A stretch of DNA of 64,000 nt from Sclerurus mexicanus (taxonomy: Eukaryota; Chordata; Aves; Passeriformes; Furnariidae), in the NCBI GenBank assembly GCA_013396755.1, contig VWZF01002261.1, positions 62,001-126,000 of the forward strand, written 5' to 3'. Below the pieces are notes generated by a model. That model was not told where the DNA came from. It ran no database searches and was given only the letters and a program-made list of their open reading frames with translations. Below, piece by piece: positions 21,534 to 33,800 of the stretch (positions are counted from its first letter, which is position 1; each line of letters opens with the position of its first letter). The translations under genes were made by a program, and so were the position numbers.

Positions 21534-24500
21534 TGTCGTGGCATGTTCTTATGCCTCGTTGGGGCTTTAGTGTGGAGCCCTTATTTTTATGTGGTGTTCA
21601 GCTGAGGTCCCCATTCTCAGGCACGCTGGTTGCTACACCACCACATCAGCAGGGCTGGGTACTCAGAATCTATGAACCTCAAAAACTTGAATTTTTTTTC
21701 TTTATTTATTTTATAATATGTGCAACAGATGTTGAAAATCTGAGTAAGAATTTTGAGTTTCATAAAACTTTTGTATAATAAAGCTGAAGGACATGTTAAA
21801 ATATTATTTTTATAATATTTTATGTAAACTTTCTAAGAGAAAGATACATCTACAGGTCTCTTTCTACTCCTGGGGTTGTTTTTGAATGTTTGATTGATGG
21901 ACAAAAGTATTGTCTCACGCAATAGAGCTGCCCAGGGAGCTACTGTTGAATGAATATTCACTAGGAATAGATATGCTGCAAGATTTCTAGGTGGACAACT
22001 TACACTTTACTAAATAAATAGAATAAATTATATTTATATTCTTGTGGAATGAATGTTGCCACTAATGATTTACCACTGCTATTTTTCCATGTGATGCCAA
22101 GGAAAAAATGCCAGGTGAAAATCAACACTGCAGTTGTGTAACACCTTGCAGTAAGAACAAGGTAAAAAATATTAAAATACACGATATTCCTTTTGCTTTG
22201 AGCCTGAACAGGGAGTGATATTATATTCCTGGCTGTTAGGATTTTGTGGTTATCTTTGTAATAGTGCTGGATAAGGTATGGTGGCACTTCTACACAGAAA
22301 ACTGAACCCTGGCTTTAAGGTCACATCATTTGTATATTGTGCACTCACTGAATGAATACCTTCTCTCTATGTTAGGCAAAAGAGTTTGTGATGGTAAAGC
22401 CCTATTAATTTTCAGTATTCTGAATTGAATTCTTAGCCACAAAAATGACATCTGTACTTTAGATGACTGTGGATTCTTAAATATAAACTTACAGTCCTTT
22501 CATAAATGGAAGAGGATAAAATGTGTAAGAAAGCTATTGTGGATGGAAATCATGTCAAGTATCTATTTGAATGGGACTTTAAGAAGGTTTAGCTGGATTA
22601 GGCACAAGCAAAAAGCCTCTTTGTTGATTCTCCAGGCTTTCAGAGTGGCTTTATTTTTCTGGCATTAATGTTTATTTGTTCTGTACAGGAGAAATGTGGC
22701 TCAAGTGTTTGACAGGTCTCTATGAGTTCATGATAAGTTGAGTTTCCATTGCTGATCATGGCTGTCAGTGAAATGTATGTTCACGTTAACCTGTTTGAGA
22801 CAGAGCAGTGGAGCACAAGCATCTTCTGAAGAGAAGCCTCCATTTACAGTGAGAAGTAAATTATTTCTGCCTGAGGTGCAGGGGTATTTTGAAGCTCAGC
22901 TAATTCCACATTCAATCCTATGTAGGATGCAGAAGGAATTAATGTCACTAGGGTAACATGCTGCCTAGTTGCCAGAGAAGTTACTGCTTTCTTCAAATCA
23001 TTTAAAGAAAACTCATTGGTAGTATAGTTTGCTCTCTTACTATCTGCTGTATTTGCTTACCAAATGCATCTACTCTGTGATTGTTGCTGTTTTAAGTGGT
23101 AAGACTCCTAAAGAGATCATTTGAAGATTTTAGACAAATTATTGACTAAATGAGTAATTCAGATAACCATTGGCATTGTCCAGAGAGGTGTAAACTGACA
23201 TGAGAGAGATACCAGATAAATATTCTGAGATTTGAATCCTAGTGATGTTAGTGACATTGTGATCTCTTCAGCCTCACTAATGTCTTGATGCCTTCACAAT
23301 CTTTGTCATTTGCCTCATGATATTGGACTGTTTCCCCACGGACTCCATTTACTTGCTTCAGCAAGAATATTCCAAAAGAACAATGCTTTCATTTTCTTCA
23401 GTTAGGAAAGCTTCCTGATTTTATGAAAGCGTGATCCGTGAGCCTAGTGCAGGCTTTTTCTCTGCAGGTTTGACTGACACATTTATAAGTCAAATAGCAA
23501 TATGGTGAAAGTGTGTTTTGCAAATGACATTTCAGTGTGATTTTTGGATGCAGCGTGTATGGGTCTAATCTGATATTACTGGCCTAAGGGTACAGTTCTA
23601 AAATTAAATCTCTGCACATACCAACAGAAACTGACAATTGCTTTTATCATTATGACTTCAACTATAATTCAGTGATCTTTGTGCACATTTCAGTAACTAT
23701 CTAGAAGCATTAAGAACTGCACTAGATTTCATTTCTGTACTGAAGAACTATTTCAATAACTTCATTAATTGTTATTGGCAGCAGATGGCTTTAGTATTGG
23801 CAATTAGTATACATCTCATTAATGGTTTAAATGTTTCTAAATCAAAACTCAGCCATGTGTTTATTTGCTCTACGTATTAATATTCCTCTAAATCCAAGAC
23901 CAGAAGGCCAACTCAGGTAAGTGCTCCAAGATATCCATGGGAATTTTGCCAGATTGGGGTCTGCAGATTTGAGCTCTAACCAGATTAGCCCAGATGGCCT
24001 GGTGCAGTGGGTTTCTTCTCTGTATTCCACAAGAGCGGAGAGCTGCTGTGGAGCCCCCTGAGTCTCTGGCTGGATCAGTGCCTGCCCTGGCACAGGTAGT
24101 ACCAGATGGCAGCAGCTCCCAAGGGCCCATGCACCAGCTGCAGGCGGCTGGAGCAGCAAACCCAGGAATGCTTTCCCTTGCTGTGCTCTCCCCTCTCCCT
24201 TCCCAGATTGCAGAGCTGTGCAGCCTCTCATGGGGTGGACAACTCCACAGTGACTCAGGAACCCTTCTATATCACAAAAATACCCAACCAGCTGGGGAGC
24301 TGCAGATGGTTTTCACTCTCATTAAGTCTTTTGTGCAGCACAAAAGAGGTGGGACAGGTCAGAGGATATGTCCTGCAGATTTTGGCACCTAGGGTGATTC
24401 TTTGAATTAATACTTTCACCTGCTGCACAGTAATCTCTCCAGAAGTCTCATGAAAGATTACATTGCCATGTAACATGATTTAAAGCTTTTTATGTTTGGC

Positions 24501-26699
24501 TTTTCAATGGTCATGGCAAAGAAACTCTTGAGTATTCAGCTAGGCCCATTGTTTTGCAAAGAAGTGATTTGCTGGGAAAAGATGAAATCTTTGTATAATA
24601 TAGAATAGTGTTCCTTGTCTTCTAACACTTATGTCTGTGATATAGGGAAGTTACCCCCTCAAAGGGCACTGTTCTTCATACTCTGCTGCTGATCCCATGG
24701 TACTAGATGATGACCTTCAGTAGCAATTCATCAAGTCCTTTGTTTGCTCTAAATGATAATTAAATGAAAGAGAAAGGAGATGGAAAATACTGGAATATTG
24801 TTTTATTTTCATTATTTATGGTTTGCAAAAAAGTTATATTTTGGTTTTTCTGTACTCATCTCTTAAGTGCTTGTGTGGGAAGTAATTAAGAATGCCAGCC
24901 AAAATATATATTTGCTTTTAATATTAATGTCTAATGAGTTATATTGAGTATATATCCTCTTTTGTTATCAGTGTCCAAAGTTTATAGAGGGAGCATCCTT
25001 ATGTCACTATATCATAATGTCATAGCTTCTTGTCATATACAGAATTTTAAGGGCATTAATTAGAAATTTTGAATGTCTAATTTATCTTTATGATAACAGA
25101 TTTCTACAGTCCATAGCATTTTGCAGGTTTTTTACTAAATAGTTTCTGAGGATGACTGAAAATTGTTTTTCTCCAGTGAAACATTTACCAGGGACATAAC
25201 ACAAATGTTCTTTGGAAGTTTCCGTATCCTAGTACGACTTCAGCTCTTTTTAGGTCCTAATCTAGAGGTGAGAGTGATACAACTTTTCCAACTTTCACCC
25301 AATAATACCTCAAATACATCGTAGCTTAAGTTTGAAAAGACATTTCCCACTCTGGAAAGGTGTTGCCGTATGTTGTGCACTTCACATGCATCAGAAATGC
25401 AAGCATAGAAGTCAACAGGTTTGTAATGCTACTGGAAAGCAGGAGTGCTGACTTTCTACAAATACTTTAGGTTTTACTGCTGTGATTGCTCTCATATGTG
25501 GTTGGGGGGAACTCAAGTGTATCGATATGAATTAATATTTTTACTTAGTGACAATAGGGTTTTTCTAGCACAGGCACAGGAACATTCTCAATATCCATTT
25601 TGAGAGAGAGAAACATGAAAATCCAATGCACTGAATTTATGTAGTTTTTTTTTAATTTGACAGATGAGAAGTCTTAACTTAAAGTCTGCACTCATGTCAC
25701 ACAGTCTAAGAGCTTGTACAGCTTTCAAATCCACTGAAAATAATTCATTAGCTGATGGTTTTCATCTCTTAGTTGCTCATCATCAAAAAAATGTCATGAT
25801 AACCAAAGCACAAATAATTATAAAGGTTCTGAAACTCTTGATATTGCACGTTTTTTTTTTCCTCTTTTCATCTTGTTTCTGAAAGTGAAAGAGGAATTAT
25901 ATTAATGATGCCCAGTCAGGGTACCACAGAAAAGAGACATGTCTAAGAATGCCCAGATCACCACTAACCTATATACGATCATCCAAATCTGAGCCTTTAA
26001 TGTAAATCCAAACATTTATTGCAGTCTCACATCAGAGAATACTCTTGAGTGTAAGGAATCAGGGAAAACTTGTATAAGGCTAATCAATTGCACACTGATC
26101 ATTTGCATACTAAGCATATTTAACCTAAGTACCAATGTGCCAATTCGTGTGCAATTCCCAGAAAAGAAGCAGACCAAAGTTTTAAAGCTCCGGGTAGGTG
26201 GAAGAGTGTTAATGACTTTCATAGCTTGACCTACTTTGGAATACAGCCGCATACACTCATATCTGGGGCAGTTTGTCTAGTATTGTACAGAAGGGCTGAA
26301 GAGCAAATTCCCTCCTTCTATTGAAGCCCAAGACTAAGTGCCATGGGCTTCAGTAAAGAAAGGATTTCAAGCCTAGGGCTTTTAAAACACCCCGTATTTA
26401 CTTTGTATTTTAATATGCATTAATTTAATATAATTGCCATCTGGTTCTTCTGAAGAAACAGTGTGTACAGAAACCCCATAGTGGCCCGTGTATAAGTAGA
26501 TATATATAATTTAGAAAACAGATGTAGATTACAACGTAATTAGAACTGATGTGCTCCTTTTCTTGTGGGAGATTTGACCTTTGTGTGACTCAGAAAACAA
26601 AGCATGAGGTGTTGTCTCATAATAATAACCAGGACCTGCATCATGTAAGAATAAGGCTGGGCACTGAACAGGCTCCCCNGAGCCGCAAGGACGGGGTGG

Positions 26700-26845
26700 G
26701 TGAGTGACTGCGGCCGCCGCCCGGCTCCGCAGCGGCAGCGGCACAGCGCGGTGCGGGAGCCGCCCGCCCTGCCTCCATCCCTCCATCCCTGCCTCCATCC
26801 CTGCCTCCATCCCTCCCCCGGGGCCGCACTGCGCGCCTCGGCCAG
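26700..26845 (+). other. HECW2: Candidate HECW2 untranslated exon 1
   Basis: GCGCCTCGGCCAG|GTGAGTGCGGG at 26845/26846 is a near-perfect splice donor inside the CpG island on the + strand. The sequence before it is GC-rich and includes a CCATCCCTGCCT minisatellite. No ATG-started conserved frame precedes the donor, so this would be a 5' UTR exon. The transcription start is unknown and the left edge is a guess. Confidence 0.4.
26771..26816. repeat. 12-bp minisatellite (GCCTCCATCCCT)n
   Basis: About three and a half units of a 12-bp motif, one shortened to 8 bp. It lies in the candidate untranslated exon, so length variation there would change the 5' UTR. Confidence 0.85.
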
Positions 26846-26868
26846 GTGAGTGCGGGGCCGCGGCCGGG

Positions 26869-27094
26869 GGGTGCGGGGGTCCCAGGCAGGGTCCCGGCAC
26901 CCTGCGGGGAGCGCTGCGGGCGGCAGGTGCGGCCCCTCCGGGATGCGGGAGGGCGGAGACCCGCAGGGCTCCCCTCGGCCGCCCCGAAATCGCCCCGCTG
27001 TCCTGCCCGGGGAGGCGTTCAGCAGCACTTGGTGTCCTCCGCGCTTCCCCCCGCTCGCCGTGTTTCTCGGTGTGTTTGTTTGTTTGTGCACAAG
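26869..27094 (+). repeat. 226-bp exact duplicate, copy 1 (assembly artefact likely)
   Basis: Base-for-base identical to 27608-27833, at an offset of 739. This copy stops exactly at the N at 27095. Confidence 0.95.
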
Positions 27095-27095
27095 N
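27095..27095. other. Single-N assembly gap
   Basis: One of three lone N characters in the island (26679, 27095, 27607). They are contig joins, not sequenced bases. Confidence 0.9.
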
Positions 27096-27607
27096 TGAAG
27101 TCTAATGAGCCCATTTTTTTCTGTCAAATCATTGGCATTGCCGTGTTGTTGCTGGGCCGTGATTCCGCAGTGTGTCACATCCCCGGTCCTCTGATAATTG
27201 CAGCATTTTAACTACGTTTGATTTAATCTAGGTTTTTCTACGGCCGCATTTTCCTGCGAAAACACTCCTTGAAATTACCGTGACGGACGAATCGCTGGTA
27301 GAATAAGAGGCAGGCACCGTAGAGCGATGGCACCTCAGCGCTCTGCAGCGGGGGACCCGGCGGGGGCTGGCTGATGCTCTCGCCGATGACACCGCCGGCG
27401 CGGACCCCCGCGGGTGACTCAAAGAGCGCACCGCTCGGGCGGCGCTGCCCCGTCCCCCCCGCGATGTAGCACCCGCGGGGCCATCCCCGCCCGCCCGGGG
27501 TGCGGCTCTGCCTGCGCTGCGGGCCGGGCTCCCCCGCACCCGCACCCGCATCCCCGCATCCCCCCGCGCCGCACCCCACCCCGGCCTTGCGGGCGGCTCT
27601 GCGGCCN

Positions 27608-27833
27608 GGGTGCGGGGGTCCCAGGCAGGGTCCCGGCACCCTGCGGGGAGCGCTGCGGGCGGCAGGTGCGGCCCCTCCGGGATGCGGGAGGGCGGAGACC
27701 CGCAGGGCTCCCCTCGGCCGCCCCGAAATCGCCCCGCTGTCCTGCCCGGGGAGGCGTTCAGCAGCACTTGGTGTCCTCCGCGCTTCCCCCCGCTCGCCGT
27801 GTTTCTCGGTGTGTTTGTTTGTTTGTGCACAAG
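27608..27833 (+). repeat. 226-bp exact duplicate, copy 2 (assembly artefact likely)
   Basis: Begins on the base right after the N at 27607 and repeats 26869-27094 exactly. The sequence then runs on without a break into 27834 onward, so this copy is the one joined to the downstream intron. Confidence 0.95.
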
Positions 27834-30800
27834 GCTCTTCTCCGCGTTCCGAATAGCACTGTCCGTGGCGGGCAAGAAGGATCACTGCAGATTTCAAGCG
27901 TTTTGTTTTCAAAGCAGCGGGGCTTAATGTGCGCTTCTATTCCTGTATGCACAAAATACAGCACAGTGGCACTGTGCGTGTGTCTGTAAAAATAGGTTTA
28001 TATTCGCGTTCTCACCGTTCTGGGGATTGTTTTTTGATGCGCAGCCCTCATTTTTAATTAGTACGTTTGGGTTTTTTGTTTTAACCTTTTCAACGCGCGG
28101 CACTACAAACCAGGGCATTCAAGAAAAATAAAATTCCTTTTTGGCCTGTATGATGCCGAAATAAAGGGAGCGTAGTATATGTAGACAGTAATAGTTACAT
28201 AATTTATTATCGCATATTTTGTTCCTGCATATATATCGGGAGCATGGAGAGAATATTTATAGCATTTTTTTTCCTTCTTTTTCTGGGGTACTGTGTGAAG
28301 GAGTCTTTGCACTACACTACATTGCATTGGAATGTTTGTAAGGATTCAGCCCTGCATCACTCCTGTGCCCGAAATCCCATCAGGGGCCTTACCTTGCTGT
28401 GCTTCATCAGTGTCCAGGGTGACTTCCTCTGTGCTCAAAAACTTCTTTTTCAGATTTTTTTTTTCCTTCTACTCCAAAAAATTTTATTATCTTCTTACTT
28501 TTTAAAGAAAATCGAGTAAAAGCATTAGAATTATGTGAGTAGGAGTTATTCACAGCACTAAGGTTCAGAAAGAAATCTATGTCATGGACAGATTAAAAAC
28601 CTTCTACCCATATACAGGTGAGCTGTTTGTTCAGGTCTTGGATTTCTTTGGAAAAAATTTCGTTATAAGATGATAGTGTATGCTTCCAGCATCGGGCCTT
28701 AAGGTGTGATGTCAGGATTAGCATACGTAAGGAACAAGCTTAATGGTGCCTTTCAATCAGCACTCTTGTTCAGGCTCTAAATTTCCAAAAATGTGGTGGT
28801 TGCTCTTGTGTCAGCTGGAGCTGCCACAGTGGATGTTAGATGCTAGTCCATATTTGCTACCTGTCTTTCTGTCCTTACTTAATCATCTTAAACTGGGCTC
28901 TGAGCTCATATGGTTGACTGGAGACCACTTATAAAGTTGTGCTTGGTAATAGTTTGACTTGACAGAATTGAAGTTGAAAAGCTTCCCTTCCGTTCATCTG
29001 TCTTTATAAACAGCCTTCTGGTGGTGCCAGTGCGGATTCATGGTTTGTCAGTACTATGGAATTGGTTTGTCTTGGAGCATTTGCCAGGCTCTGCAAGGAC
29101 CCTTTGCCTTCCTTGAAGACCTTGCTGTTTGTTTTTAGTGTCAGTTTAGCTAATGCATGTTTCTATTTGTTTTACACTTTCAGTGCTTTTTCAAACCTGG
29201 TAGAATTCACAATGTTACACCTATAAGAAGCTCTGTGATAGTACAGTGGCTGCCAGCCAGAAACAATACACTGTTTTGTCAGATTTCCTGAGAAGAAATT
29301 GAATTAAGCAGGATGCTCTGTCTATTGCGTTTACTACATTGGCTAGTGAAACACCTCTTTGGGTAATGTTACTGAATCGTTGCAAATGAGATGTAAATAT
29401 GTGCTTAAAATCTAGTAGCATGTTCAAAACTCCTTATTTGAGACTGTATCCAACAATGCTGCCTTTCATGGTATGGAATGCTCTTAGGAGTTGAGCCTAA
29501 TTTTGTTTGATCCTGCTGTCATCATGCATGGCATGGTCATAGCCTTTGACTTTACATCATCTGTTGCTGATCTTTGGTTGTATTAACAGAGGGGAAGAGG
29601 CTGGAGTGAAGTTACTTACTAGTAGGAAGAGTATTATTTTCATTGCCCAACAGATGGAACTGAATTGAACCCTTTATGTAGAAGTTCTCTCACCTAAAGG
29701 GAAGGGAGATGTACTCTTGCAAATTTGTGAGCCTGTGTTTTGGTACTTTGAAGCTAATTGGTGGTGTATGAGGTGTTTCTCTAATTGTATCAGGGCCCTT
29801 TGCAAAATAAGAATGAGATCAACTTATTTTTTATGTTGGCTTTAGTAGCTAAGAAAAGTTCCATGTCATTTTCATTACAATTGAAGTAAACCGCATGGTT
29901 TGTATAGACAACCATAGAGGGCTTGTGTGACATTCTTCCATGGCAGCTTGTTTGAGATCCATTGGAATATCTGTGATATTGAGGAAAAGGCTGAAAATAC
30001 CTGTTTCACTGGCAGGAAGATAGAAAATGGTGATAAAGCTTTGTGTAGCATTGACGTGTGTTACAGGGGCATGTCTTTGCGGGATGAGATGGCGAGTAGG
30101 ATGTGATGCTCAAATACTGTAGTACTTGTAGAAGAGCTCAAGTAATGCTTTTCAATTTTGCTTCATATTTTTTTACAGATGTGTAGACGTCGGTGCTTGA
30201 AATCTGTGTATTGTCCTAAAATTGCTCTCATACTTGGAGAAAGTAGCACAGTAGTTTCATGCTCTTTACTGAGTGTTTCCATACAACTTTGGATAGTTGT
30301 GTTAAAGGACTGTGGTAAGATTGTGAATTCTCACTGGAAGTGCAAGCCCTGGAGTGTTAGTTAGGGATGTAGTTGCTCGTGTTATGAGTGTATGTGTTTC
30401 AGTCATCCCTTCTAACACCCGGGAATTCTATCATTTGTTTGGATAATGTTGGTGTTAGGTTTCCAAGTTCTGCTGACAGGATGTATGAATTTAGCTTTTG
30501 AAGCCAACAGCTAAATCACAGCCTTCATATCTCTCTGTGCTACATGTGGAGAGCTGATCCTTCTTCTCCTGGTACCTGGTAGTACTGGGAAGAAAATGAC
30601 GAGTGACTGAGGCTAAATCTGGGTTGGATTTAGGCATTTGATTGTGCCACTGTTCTGTGTTTTGTTGCATTTGTGCAGTTTTGTGTTATAAATTTATTTT
30701 TGCGTGACTGGGGAGGACTAGTAAGCGGATACCAGTTGCTTAATGAACAATAAGCAACTGTGTTTTGCAAGTTGTTTAGTAAATTTGCCCTGAAGTATGC

Positions 30801-33800
30801 AGTTTTGAAAGAAATATACAATAATTTTGTTTGAAAGAAAGTTTTGAAAGAGGATCTTTTCTTTGAAGTGCGTTTATCAACCTTTCTATATGGCACAATT
30901 GCAGCTTGTGCATGCAAAACAGTAACAATTGAAAGGACTTTGAAATTGAAGTGTGAAATCGATCGTTATTTGACCAAAATACCCAGTTAGTACAGTCAAA
31001 CCAAACTTAATGGCTGAAATAGTGCAGTGTTTGTCCTTCAGAACTAAGGAAGTCCCCCAAAGTGGATGATTGATGGGTCATCTGAACTGTTTGCTTTTGG
31101 GGGGGATTAAGAATCATTGTGACATTATTAATAGTTTGGAGTTTTGTTCCTTGTAGAAGCACTGGAAATGAAGAAAAATATTAAAAATAAAGACTAGGAT
31201 GTTGACTTGTAGTAAAAAATAACTGTACTGTTGAGCCTAGTGTTTGTTGATGCTGCATCATGAGATCAGCAGACAAACTGGGGAGTTGTTCATACGTCAG
31301 AGCTCTCCAAGTGTGCACCTCCGTTCCTTTGTGAAGCTTTGTATACACACACATATCATTTGACTTGTAGACTGTTAGTCATAAAAAGTTTAATAGCATT
31401 GCCAATATCCCTATATGCCTTGTCCTGCCCGCTGGAGGAAGATATTAGGTAACAAAAATTAACATTTCCATAAGAAGCCCACCTAAATGTTGCACGGAGG
31501 ACGCTCCAATGTGTTTTGTTAAGTGCTGTGGTGGCCGGGATCCATTGGCTAGGATCCACTTGAAAAATCAGATTAAAAGTTTTTGTGCTTGACAAATCCA
31601 ATGTCGTTAGTTTAAAAGTTCCCTGAAGGCCAGTATTGTAATTAGATGAGCCCAAAGCATGCAGCAGTAAATTTCATTTTCTTCCAGGAATGACCAGCAG
31701 CATCTTTTAAAAAAAAGAAAACATTGAGTGATTCTTGTCAGATAGAGTAGCCACAGTAGGAAAAAGGAGTTTTCCAGGAATAAATGTGGCAGCTGATGCT
31801 GCAGCACGTGATGGTGGTGTTTTGTATTTGTGTGTCTATATAAAAAATACATAGGCACGCACATTATTTCATATAAGAACTAACTTGGTATGTTTTGAAT
31901 AATGCCATGTTGAGGAATATCCGGACCTTCCCAAAATGCCATTAGGATCTTGTAAGCAAAGTATCATAACTAGAACAAATGTCAGAGTTCTTGGTTGTCT
32001 TATGTGGTGTTTTTTGTCTCATATGTTCACCAGATGATCTCTGAGTGTGTAGATGTGTCACCGCTTCTCTGGTTCATTTCCTAAAAGGTATTTTGACTTC
32101 CTTGGAATGAAATAGCAAAGTGTAACTTTGACCTAGCTCAACTTGTATAAACAAGTCCTATTAACTTGAATAAGTGTGTGCTATAAACCTGCTCTGAACT
32201 TGGGTAATACGTCCTGCGTTGGGCTGTAAAGTGTGACAGGTTGATGTTTCTCATTATGAAACAAGAGGTTGGTGTAGAGAGTCTCTGCAGACACCGTGGG
32301 GCTGCCGCTCAGCAGTTTGGGTTGCCATGCTCCTTAATGTTCCACAGAACTCTGGTAATTCCCACTTGTTGCCTCAGTTTCAGTGTCGCATATTTAGTTG
32401 CACGGAACGGTTTAGATGTACTTTTTGTTCCTGATACCAAAGATGTAGGCTTTTCTGTTCTGGAGAGAGAAGGTTATTTTGTTCCTTTTCTCCTTAGGCA
32501 TTGTGTAAAACATACTGTATATTGCAAATTATGGAAGGCTGCTTTTTGTAGATTGATTTATGAATACCTTTATAATAAATAGGTAAACAAAATCCAATTG
32601 TCAGACTTGATGCTCTGATCACTGGTTTGAATTGTTATCCTTATTTTTCTTGATTGAATTGGGTTGAGTGTTTTTTAAAAGTTTGTCTACTGTATTGGGT
32701 GTTGTGTTTAATTTTGCTTTGCAGTTTTGAGGACACTCATTTCCAGTGGAAAGCTGTGTCTTTTAAGAACTGACTCACTGTTTTGAAAGAAATATTTGCT
32801 TTTATATTGTTTCATTTCCTCTTAATAGTGATAATGGTACTGACTGTGTGCAAAGGCATAGACTTAAGTACTGGATTTCTAGCTAAGGTCAGTTAATAGG
32901 TGAAAGACTTTGGCTTAGCTACACTACAAAGAAGTCTGGTTTTGATTTGTGTTGAGCTGGAGATGCACTTGCCTCGTCTTGAGAGGATAGATCACTAACT
33001 GGACCAATTAAATGCCAAGGCTTTAAGAACATGAAGGCGGGAGGTTTTTAAAGCTTGCTTACTCCAGCCTCTTTTAAAGCTTGCTTATGCTTATCTCAGT
33101 TTGTAAAGGGTTTGAGGTATGTGAGATACAGAAATATATTCAACACCTCTTGGCGTAAGCTTCATCAGTTGTCAGCTGTACAAAGACAGACCTTTATTAA
33201 GGAAAAAAGCCAGCAATTTTTGTTTCTTCAGGAGCTGGTCGTAATTACACTGCTGCCTTTTTTTTTTTTAAAGCATTACAGTCCATTTTGAATCTGTTAT
33301 CAGGTCTTGTGCACATCAGTGTCTCCTTTCCAGGGTTTGTGTTGTTACCACAGAAGTGCTTTTCTTTCCAGTGCCTTAAGAAAAATTCACCCAAACCACC
33401 GTGAGACTGATGTGGGGGAACGAAACACAAGCACTGACAAATTCTCAAGTACTCAGTCTGGAAAAATAGAAATACTTTTCATTAAATCTTCTGTGTAATT
33501 TCAGTGGGATTTTGGCTCTAATACATGGACATTTTTCGGACAGATTAATGTGATTTTTAAATCAATGACATCCCTTTTTTAATGCCTAAGATGGTTTTGG
33601 CTATCTGTATATTAAACAAAGACTTTGTTATCGGAAATATGCATTGACTTAGTGCCTTAGCTGGTTATGTGTCATTTGGAAAACAAAAGGTAGGACTGAA
33701 GGAGTAAAGGATTTAGCTTTCTACAGAATATGCTTCATGACTTGTGGCTGCAAGCAAGCCTTATTGGTCAAATAATTATTTCGGTCTTAATTTGCAATCC

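Larger units (their letters stand above)
11766..26679. other. Long stretch without an assignable exon
   Basis: AT-rich sequence expected to hold the 5' part of CCDC150 and the space before HECW2. I found no convincing coiled-coil exon. It contains CR1 copies at 17321-17677 and 21446-21533, a T17 tract at 15853-15869, short TG/TA runs (11611-11628 and near 12575), a GC-richer block at ~23.9-24.4 kb, and the small secreted-type frame at 12939-13157. Confidence 0.5.
26680..27900 (+). promoter_or_regulatory. HECW2: CpG island, presumed HECW2 promoter
   Basis: A very GC- and CpG-rich island stands out sharply from AT-rich flanks. Its position beyond CCDC150 on the side away from GTF3C3 is where the HECW2 5' end is expected. 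HECW2 encodes a C2-WW-HECT ubiquitin ligase of the NEDD4 family. G-rich runs such as GGCCGGGGGGTGCGGGGGTC are dense enough for G-quadruplexes. The sequence is not intact: single N at 26679, 27095 and 27607, and a 226-bp exact duplication, so base-level promoter annotation is unreliable. The gene assignment is synteny-based inference, and a long non-coding RNA could also start here. Confidence 0.6.

Noticed and set aside
26540..27178. 212-codon - strand frame across the CpG island
   Set aside because: It crosses N gaps and lies in GC-rich sequence with few stop codons, and its peptide is low-complexity. It is an artefact of composition and assembly.
27228..27912. 215- and 224-codon - strand frames in the CpG island
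   Set aside because: Both cross the N at 27607 and use one copy of the false duplication. No recognisable protein.
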